From Caenorhabditis remanei (lineage: Eukaryota > Nematoda > Chromadorea > Rhabditida > Rhabditidae), in assembly GCF_010183535.1 (NCBI RefSeq), contig NC_071331.1:3720001-3784000 (forward strand): 64,000 nt of DNA, written 5' to 3'. Within the stretch, counting starts at the first letter, position 1. Each line of letters starts with the position of its first letter. Both the position numbers and the translations under genes were made by a program. Of the stretch, positions 56,081 through 64,000 are shown piece after piece. The notes under the pieces were generated by a model. That model was not told the DNA's origin and did no database searches. It saw only the letters and a list, made by a program, of their open reading frames with translations.

Positions 56081-59000
56081 CTAGTTTTTCCAGGGAAAAA
56101 TGTTTGTGTGGGAGGGGATCTACATATTTTTAGGGGGGTTCTTAAATAAAGCACTGATAATGGTCTCTAGGTTGGAATTTATACCGGGGCTATACAAATA
56201 TTTAAGTTTTAGTGAAGAGTGGATCCTGTACCGCACTGTGAGAGTTTTTAAACAAAAAAAGCTTGCAGCGATTACCTTTATTATGAAACACAGGGTTTTG
56301 AACGACATGTGGATTGCTTTTCCGACACAGAGGTAAATATCTAGAAAATCTGAAACAGTCTTTCAATGTCATGTTCATTTTTATTAATCATCAGAAGTCT
56401 CTCAGAAAATTCCAGTGTGTTGTATGTTATCTGCTCTGTCTGTCCTGTATTTATTTTGGAAAAAAGCCTAGTTTCTGACTCAAAATTTGAAATTCAATCA
56501 AAAAGTGAATATGCATGATAATTTAAGCGTTTCTACACGGAATATTTGACAAGACGGAAAAACTCATAAAACATCAAACTTTAAAAAACTATTCACACTG
56601 ACAAACTTTTAATCTTGTATAGAAGTTTAAGAGCTCCATTCTCTCTTTCTCTTTACATCAGCAGAATAACAAGTAGAACACAACACGTGATGGGTAGACG
56701 AGTAACTCGTGAAGAACACGTGAAGAGGGTGTTGACGTTCGGTTTGTTGTGTTCTCTTTTAGAATAGAGAAGTAAGAGAGATCACAGAGAAAATGAGTAT
56801 AGAATTGGAAGAAATGAGTCGGAACGACACGCAGAATGACTTGGAAATGGAGAGATATCTTTTTTTCTGTATCAAAATGTTCATATTCACAGAAGATTTC
56901 ATAAAAAATAGTTGTAAAATGAATTGTGTCTTATCTCAAAGCTGAAAAAACTGAAATTTTTAATCGTGCATTTTGTACTTAACAATTTGTCGAATTTCAA
57001 AACATAAAAACAAAAAATACAACTACAAGAGTTTCCGAAAAACCCAAGTTGTCACATATGTTCCCTTTGAAACTGGGATTGGTCATTTTTATATTTTTTG
57101 AGATTTTTGTTTTCTGTTTCAATGGTTAATTTTATTCTCCCAAAATTTTGATCCTTACTTCTTGTATTGTAGATCAACTCAAAATAAACAAAAATCGTTT
57201 TATTTGACTTCGAAAGCGTCAATTTGAGACCAAAGTGTCGATTCCGTTTCAATTTCAAATTTTGAAACTTGGTAATTAGGTATTTATGTTATCTTGAAGA
57301 AACAGAGTTGAGTGGAATGCGGTTTTTGAAATGGTGGAAGGCGGAAAACGGAATAAAATATAATTTTTCAGCAGATTTGGCCTTAATTTGTTGTAAAAAG
57401 TTCCTAAAAATGGTTATATTTGGGTTAAATTTCGTTTTTTTCAATAAAACGTATAACTTTGCTGCAAAACATCTTTAAAAATATCAGAATATCAGTAAAT
57501 TTAAGTAGGCAAACAAATTCTTCGAACTGATATCCTCTAGGCGGAAGCCGGAAAAAATCTTAAAATGACAGTAGGCAAAATTCCGCTTAACACCGTTGAA
57601 AAGCTTCTTCTTTCAAATTAAATGTGTTCGCTAGATTCGCAGGTCATGCTGTCTATCTTTCCGCCTGTTTTTCTGCCTGTCCTTCGAGTGTGCCCTGTTT
57701 TCTGTGATAATTAGATGTCTAGAGAAAACGGAAGATCTTATTTCTGTCACTCACTCTTGATACTAGACTACAGGTTTTGTAAAAGTGGGCATAATTTGAG
57801 TCATTTTTGGGTTTTTTCTCGAATTTTCTGTTTCAGATAAATAGTATAACATTTTCTTAAATTCAAATTTTACTCATATTCGCTCAAGGAATTAGAAACT
57901 TCTAATGAATAAGTTAACTAATTCCAATTCCAACCGACGAGTTTATCTTCTTAATCTGTGTCTGTCTGTCCTTCCTATCTTCCAATTGACCACATATTCC
58001 CGTGGTAGGCATTTCTAGAAAAATCATACAACACAATTTTTAAGAGCGCTGATTCTCAAATTAGTCAGCATGGAATGATATAAACACGAAAAGTACCGTT
58101 TCAAGTTAAAGTGTAATTAGATGACGGAATCGAGACGTAATTAGTCGTGGCCAACTTTTACTTTACCCGATAAAATTGTTTAGATATGACTAGAACGAAA
58201 GTTGATACTGTTGTTTTGTTATAGTCTAAAGGGGAGAAAGTTCAAAAATAGTCAGATGGAGAGTTCGATCAGGAGATTTTTTTTTCTCCAATTTCTTCAA
58301 ATAATTTATTTTCTTCAATTTGTTCTTGAATCGGGAATAATCATTTTGGTTTTTATTTTCAATAGTAAAATTTCACTTCGTTTCTGGTTCTTCGGCTAGT
58401 TTTCGTACCGGTTAACTTCATTATTCGAAAAAAACATACTTTCGGAAAATTGACCTGGTTTATCTTCTTCGGAATTCTGTTTCAAACTCCAGTTATCGTT
58501 CACATTAAGTTATAACCATGATCATTTTGAAAAAATTCAATAAAAATTTTAAAAATTTAGTTTTTCTGTTTGTTTCTGCTTTGCAAGTTTTTCTTCGTAT
58601 TCACAAACGATTCACGCCGATTGTTTACATTCTTCAGAAACCTTTGAAACCTACAAAGGATCAGTCTCAAGAAGGTTTTCGCAAAAAATCCGAGAGTTTT
58701 TGAAAAAAATTGCATTTTTCCCGTACTGAACTTCCGGGCCGATCAGGCCGGGAGAATTTTTTGGCCCGACCCGTCTCAAGTCTTTAAACAAAGCCTCCTA
58801 TGATCATTCAACAGACCTTACAAAGTTTGATATTCTGTTTCGCAAGTTTTTCATTTTTAAATCAAAAAATTCCAATCACTCACACAATTTTTATCATTGG
58901 TAGAATAATGGAAGTTCCGTAATCTTGTTCAATTCGTGAAACAAACTATTTCCTTTTATTCCATGTTCTGTTCTTTTTCCGTGAGTCACTATGTCTGTTT

Positions 59001-59789
59001 GTGTGTCTGTCTCTCCAATAATCGGTCTTTACAATGAAAAAAAGTTCAACAGCAGAACTAAAGTTTTTAGCTCTCAATAATGTATCAAATAATTGGCTAA
59101 CAAAACAATATATAGTTTCAAAAGTATATGATCTTAAAATTGAACATTCGAATTTCAGCAGGAAATTATTAAACGATCTTCCTATGGTGTTTATTTAGTA
59201 ATTTCTCTCTAAAACTCACAATTATTATCCAGCTTTTGTAACAGCAATCACTTCTCAAAACTAACCAATTATCTTGATTCTTCAATCCCATCTCACTGTC
59301 TCTTCGTCTTTCTTCTACCGCGATTGACCTTTCTCCCCATGGGAAAAAAGAAAAAAAATTCTGGGAAAACCAACAGAACATTCTAATCACTCTCAAATTT
59401 GGGAATTTTTGCCGAATTTTGAGAACGAACTAAAAAATGTTTTAAATTTTAACGGGTTCATGTAAAAACCGCTGGAATAAAAATTCTATTATCATATTTT
59501 TTTACAAGAAAACTGAAACAGCAAATTAATTTCAGATCTGAATACTTAACTCATAGTAAACACTTTGATTGATTACAGATAAATAATGATAATCCATACT
59601 CCACTCATTAATCCTGTCTAGAAAATGCATAAAACCCTCAAGGGATTGGCAATAACAACCAGGAAGTAGAGATCAATGAGGGCCAAACCAATTATTGTGA
59701 TACCCTGAAATTCTTCTGAAATTATATCTGAAATTGGTTATCTTGATCTGGAAGCATACAGGTGCATCCTAAAAACATTAATTCTAACT
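56081..59789. other. Non-coding tail of copy B and flank
   Basis: Homology with 29040-31270 continues in patches to about 59080. Extra sequence not in copy A occurs at about 56130-57100. No gene, RNA gene or array is supported. Confidence 0.5.
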
Positions 59790-60430
59790 GGAATTCTCTT
59801 CGAGGCCACTTCTCAGCAGTCTGAAAGGACATTGGAAGTGACGGAGACATAAACAACCCCAATCGGTGGAATGAGGCGGCGGACTTCAAAGCGGTGTAAC
59901 TCGAAAACTAACCGTTCAACTTTTGAAAAATTTATATGTTCTGAAAGCCAGAAAGATTACGCATCGATTCATGTAAAAATATCAGTATGTTGTCGCTGGA
60001 AATCCGGAGAGATTTTGAGTCAAAGTCGGAAGTTAGAGTTACTTTTCTGGAAAACTTGGATTTTTATCAGGACAGAGAGGTGGAGTGGTGATAAAAGTTA
60101 TATGATCTTGTAGGAAATGTCTCTGGCTTTCCAAAAATCTAGGTTAGAATCTCTTAGCTTTAATCACGGAGCTGATAACTCAATTTCCCCGAGCTCAGGT
60201 CAATTTGAAACCAAAACTTTGACTTTGAACGCCTCTATCTCGCTCAAACTTGGTCAAAATTTTCCGGATTTTTGATATGTTATAGATAAAATTTCTGGCT
60301 ACAACTTCACATTCATAAATTCTAAAATTGTCATCGTCTTCCAGGTAGCGCGCCCCCATTCCAGACCCCTATCCCCCACTCCAACACTCTGCTATTCGGT
60401 GTGTGACGGAGAGGTGAAATGTGTCCCGAC
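59790..60430 (+). repeat. ~640-bp repeat, copy 1, reaching into the H1 promoter
   Basis: From the GAGGCCACTTCTCAGCAG word through GGCGGCGGACTTCAAAG to GTGTCCCGACAGGGGGG this sequence matches, inverted, 61703-62350 and 62783-63445. It ends ~17 bp before the TATA box of the H1 gene. The 80-codon frame at 59871-60113 recurs in copy 2 (62031-62273), with high similarity but no known domain. Confidence 0.8.
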
Positions 60431-60446
60431 AGGGGGGTTGGGCAGT

Positions 60447-60460
60447 TATATATATATAAA
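60447..60460 (+). promoter_or_regulatory. TATA box of the H1 gene
   Basis: TATATATATATAAAA lies ~70 bp upstream of the ATG at 60523. Confidence 0.75.
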
Positions 60461-60522
60461 ACGAGGAGGACGATCCAGTCATCACTTTCTCAGTGTCACT
60501 CTCTCACAACCAACCCTCAAGA

Positions 60523-61250
60523 ATGTCGGATTCCGCTCAAGTCGCCGTCGCCGCTGCTGCTCCAGCCGCCCCAGCTCCAAAGGCTAAGGCCACCAAGGCC
60601 GCCAAGCCAACCAAGGTCGCCAAGGTCAAGGCTCCAGCCGCCCATCCACCATACATCAACATGATCAAGGAGGCCATCAAGGAGCTCAAGGACCGTAAGG
60701 GAGCTTCCAAGCAAGCAATCCTCAAGTTCATCTCTTCCCACTTCAAGCTCGGAGACAACGTTATTCAAGTAAGTTTTTTCTTTAAACTTTTTTTAAAATC
60801 CGAAGCATTTTAGCCTAAAACTTTTCCTAACCATTCCCTTTCTTCCAGATCAACGCCCATCTCCGCCAAGCCCTCAAGCGTGGTGTCTCCAGCAAGGCCC
60901 TCGTCCAAGCCGCCGGAGCCGGAGCCAACGGACGTTTCCGTGTCGCCGAGAAGGCCGCCGCCGCCGCCAAGAAGCCAGCCGCCGAGAAGAAGGCCGCCAC
61001 TGGAGAGAAGAAGGCCAAGAAGCCAACCGCCAAGAAGCCTGCAGCAAAGAAGGCCGCAGCCACTGGAGAGAAAAAGACCAAGAAGCCAGCAGCCGCCAAG
61101 CCAAAGAAGGCCGTCGGAGAGAAGAAGGCCAAGGCACCAAAGAAGGTCTCGAAGCCAGTCGCTAAGAAGGCCGCCAAGTCTCCAGCCAAGAAAGCCGCAC
61201 CGAAGAAGGCCGCCGCCGCTAAGCCAGCTGCCGCTGCTAAGAAGGCTTAA
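60523..61250 (+). CDS. his-24: Linker histone H1 (215 aa, one intron)
   Basis: Exons 60523-60768 and 60849-61250 with a GTAAGT donor and TTCCAG acceptor. It binds linker DNA and compacts chromatin in the nucleus. The N-terminus is Ala/Lys/Pro-rich. The winged-helix globular domain spans about residues 38-110 ([44 protein letters not shown]). The C-terminal ~100 residues are almost only Lys, Ala and Pro with KSPAKKA and GEKKAKK repeats. The length fits nematode H1. It has an intron and a poly(A) signal (AATAAA, 61448) instead of the replication-type histone stem-loop, as for replication-independent H1. MSDSA and the globular domain suggest the C. elegans his-24 (H1.1) orthologue, but the hil paralogues are close, so the symbol is tentative. 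Confidence 0.92.
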
Positions 61251-61447
61251 ATGATCTCCATACTTTTGTACATTTACCCCTCATTACCTCTGTTCAATCG
61301 TATTGATGTACTGGATCTCTTTTTTCGTTTTCTTACTTGAAACCCCCCACCTTCTCACTCCCTGTAAGCTGTCATGCTGAAATCTTGCGGGTACTTTCCA
61401 TTTTATCTCCTCTTTATACTTTTTTCATTAATTCTGACGTCTAGAAT

Positions 61448-61453
61448 AATAAA
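61448..61453 (+). terminator. Poly(A) signal of the H1 gene
   Basis: AATAAA about 200 bp after the stop codon. No histone 3' stem-loop was seen. Confidence 0.6.
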
Positions 61454-61702
61454 TAATTATAAAATCCAAAAACTGTGTTGGTGTTGTCTTACTTTTCTCA
61501 AAAATTTCAGCAATCATTCAGATTTCTCTCAGACTTCTATCAATTATCGGTCCTCGAATTCAAAAGATCCAATTTTTTAGATGTCTCATCACTTCTTGGT
61601 TATCTTTCCTGTTCTCGGATTCAGAAAAACAAGATGTCATAAGAATTTATTCTAATCTACATCTTCTGAGAGGTTACACAGAATTCCCAAACAACAGAAT
61701 TC

Positions 61703-62350
61703 TCTTCCCCCCTGTCAGGACACACCTCGCCTCTCCATCTTCCTCCGAATAGCCTTGTTCATAGTGGAAGGATTGAGTTGCAGATTGTGTGCGTAATTGC
61801 AGATTGGAGCTGAAAATCCTCTCCGTTCTTAATGTCAACTTATAGCCCGATATTTTATCTATAAAATATCAAAAATCCGGAAATTTTCGACGGAGTATGA
61901 CCGAGGTACTGGCGTTCAATGTCAAAGTTTTGGTTTCAAATTGACCGAAGCTCGGGAAAATTGGATTTTCAGCTCGGAGATTAAAGCTATGAGATTCTAA
62001 CCCAGATTTTTGGAAAGCCAGAGACATTTCCTACAAGATCATATAACTTTTATCACTACTCCACTTCACCTTCCAGATAAAAATCCAAGTTTTCCAGAAA
62101 AGTAACTCTAACTTCCGACTTTGACTCAAAATCTCTCCTGATTTCCAGCGACAACATACAGATAGTTTTATATGAAACGATGCGTAATCTTTCTGGCTTT
62201 CAGAAAATACAAAATTTTCAAAATTTGAACGGTTACTTTTCGAGTTACACCACTTTGAAGTCCGCCGCCTCATTCCTCCGCAGAACGTTGTTTATGTCTC
62301 CGCCACTTCCAATGTCCTTTCAGACTGCTGAGAAGTGGCCTCGAAGAGAA
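61703..62350 (-). repeat. ~640-bp repeat, copy 2 (inverted)
   Basis: It begins CCCCCCTGTCAGGACACACC, the complement of the end of copy 1, and runs to GGCCTCGAAGAGAAT. With copy 1 it brackets the H1 gene as an inverted repeat. Confidence 0.8.
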
Positions 62351-62782
62351 TTTCAGCCATATTTTTGAACTATATCTATATATTTCCATTATCTGGAAAA
62401 TTATTTTATCTTCAGTTTAGCTAATCAAAATTTGCCGGTCATTAGGAAAGTGTACTTGAAAAATTTTGGTTTAAAAAAATTTCAGTTTCAGTCATTCCAT
62501 TTTTGAATAAATCTTTTCGTCCATCATTCAATTGTTAGGTAATTGTTCGATCCAATAGTTTCGAGTTTAGTGAAAGTTTTTCACCGTTTTTTTCCAAAAA
62601 AGTTTTATGCGCTCAAATTTTGAAATCCAGCTTTAAGATTTGAGTTTCTTTCAAAAATCTTCGGAACCAGAATTATCTGAAAGTCCAACTCATTTTTCCC
62701 TGTTTCAATCTGAAGATATAATTTGCCGAAATTCAGTACTATCAATATCAAATTTGTCGGAAAAGGGTGTATAAAAAACTTC

Positions 62783-63445
62783 CTCCCTGTCGGGACACAC
62801 CTCGCCTCTCCATATTCCTCCGAATACCCTTATGAATAGTGGAAGGACGGGATCCCAAATAGTGTGCGTAATTGCAGATTAGAGCAGAAAATTTTAAAAG
62901 TTGTTTACGTGGACTTATAGCCAGATATTTTATCTATAACATATCAAAAATCCGGAAAATTTCGACAAAGTATGACCGTAATACATGCGTTCAAAGTCAA
63001 AGTTTTGGTTTCAAATTAACCGGAGCTCGGGAAAAATGGATTTTCAGCTCGGAACTCAAAAGATATCGAATTCTAACTAAAATTTTTGGAAAGCTAGAGG
63101 CAATTCCTACAAGATCATATAACTTTTATCGCCACTCGACTTCACAATCTTGATAAAAATCCGAGTTTTTCAGAAAAGTAACTCTTACTTCCGACTTTGA
63201 CTCAAAATCTCTCCAGATTGCAAGCGACAACATACTGATGTTTTTACATGAAACGATGCGTAATCTTTCTGGCTTTCGGAAAATATAAAATTTTTGAAAT
63301 TTGAACGGTTACTTTTCCAGTTACACCGCTTTGAAGTCCGCCGCCTCATTCCACCGATTGGGGTTGTTTATGTCTCCGTCACTTCCAATGTCCTTTCAGA
63401 CTGCTGAGAAGTGGCCTCGAAAAGAATTCCAGTTAGAATTGATGT
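62783..63445 (-). repeat. ~640-bp repeat, copy 3 (inverted)
   Basis: It begins TCCCTGTCGGGACACACC and ends at GGCCTCGAAAAGAATTCC. It keeps the CCGATTGGGGTTG word of copy 1 that copy 2 has lost, so copies 1 and 3 are closer to each other there. Confidence 0.8.
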
Positions 63446-64000
63446 TTTGAAACTATATCTATATATTTCCATTATCTTGGAAGTTCATTTATCTTAAATT
63501 TTTTTTTGTCTTCGGTGATTAAGAATTTTTGTTTGAAAATTTTGAAAAAGTTTTTTAAAAAAAATTTTCAGTTTCAATCCTTCCGTTTTTCATAAAAACA
63601 TTATTTTCAATCATCCCATCGTTGTGTAACGCTCCGAATAGCTTTGAGTTTATTGAAATATTTTATGTTAGGAATGAAAAATTTCAGTTTCAATTATTCA
63701 GTTTTTTCTCTACTTCTTTTTTCAATCAATCGACGAAGGTGCAACAAGAGGAAAAACTAACTTCGAATTTCGTGTAATGTTTTCACGATTTTCTATTTTT
63801 CCAAAAACGTTAGTGCCAACAATTTGAAAATTCTAACTGTTATAATTGAAATTAAAAAAAATATTTACAGGGCTCTCTGAAAAACATGAAAAAAAAACTG
63901 ATATTTTATCACAACCTGACAGTATTTTGATACGCTTACTGTTTCGGGTGTTCGAGAACAAGTAAACTTTTGATATTCTGACATTATAATTTTGCATTCT
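63446..64000. other. Non-coding end of the window
   Basis: AT-rich, with no supported feature. Confidence 0.4.

Larger units (their letters stand above)
31303..59080. repeat. Tandem segmental duplication, right copy (B), expanded by insertions
   Basis: Gene order, exon structure and flanking non-coding sequence repeat copy A. Insertions absent from copy A are the palindrome 34549-36491, the palindrome 39502-40693 and the LTR element 41563-55245. Removing them leaves about 10.9 kb, close to copy A. After the LTR element, homology resumes at 55246 with the sequence that follows 28175 in copy A. Confidence 0.88.

Noticed and set aside
59871..60113. 80-codon frame also present at 62031-62273
   Set aside because: It is shared only because both lie in the same non-coding repeat. 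Copy 3 does not keep it open with the same start.
60880..61254. Pro/Arg-rich frame overlapping histone H1 exon 2
   Set aside because: A frame-shifted reading of the Lys/Ala-rich tail.
1..64000. CRISPR array, rRNA genes, intact tRNA genes
   Set aside because: None was seen. The regular repeats found are minisatellites or inverted repeats typical of a nematode nuclear genome.

Overview
The window is nuclear DNA of a Caenorhabditis-type nematode. It is AT-rich, with 43-50 nt introns bounded by GTAAGT/GTGAGT and TTTCAG, an H1 linker histone close to the Caenorhabditis type, nematode-style secreted proteins, and very many fold-back elements, hAT-like MITEs and a Ty3/gypsy LTR element. The species is not certain. 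All coordinates and exon joins below were read by eye from the sequence, and no database search was run.

Layout. 1-7.2 kb is gene-poor and filled with imperfect palindromes, one of them broken by a hAT-like insertion with an exact 8-bp target duplication. 7.3-9.35 kb and 16.2-18.3 kb (both minus strand) hold two paralogous genes of an unrecognised family. Their first coding exons have the same length (343 nt), and both have a splice acceptor directly before the ATG. Between them, 9.7-14.5 kb is a repeat cluster with four degenerate copies of one unit, a 20-bp minisatellite, a fold-back and a Tc1-like MITE.

20.57-59.1 kb is a direct tandem duplication of an originally ~10.7-kb block. Each copy carries two minus-strand genes: a secreted Ser/Thr-rich mucin-like protein with N-terminal cysteine repeats and a C-terminal sushi-like domain, and a secreted protein with a VWA-like domain. 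The left copy is fairly compact. The right copy has been enlarged to ~28 kb by a 1.9-kb palindrome and a 1.2-kb palindrome, both in introns, and by a 13.7-kb Ty3/gypsy-like LTR retrotransposon that landed 76 bp upstream of the second VWA gene's ATG. The LTRs differ at one base in 372, so this insertion is young. The retrotransposon polyprotein has an unusual order: gag, then an envelope-like glycoprotein segment (signal-like helix, polybasic site, transmembrane helix), then protease, RT, RNase H and integrase. Its integrase end is split by a Helitron (A^T insertion, TC start, terminal hairpin, CTGG end). That Helitron carries a GC-rich hAT-like MITE with an 8-bp target duplication. An antisense EGF-domain exon with both splice sites lies between pol and the 3' LTR.

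59.8-63.4 kb holds a single-intron histone H1 gene. Its upstream ~640 bp belongs to a repeat that recurs twice, inverted, downstream of the gene.

The most interesting points are the gag-env-pol order in one frame, the four-level nesting of mobile elements, the alternative signal-peptide first exons conserved in both mucin copies, the loss of a sushi cysteine in only one copy, and a TATA-containing promoter-like box that recurs six times.
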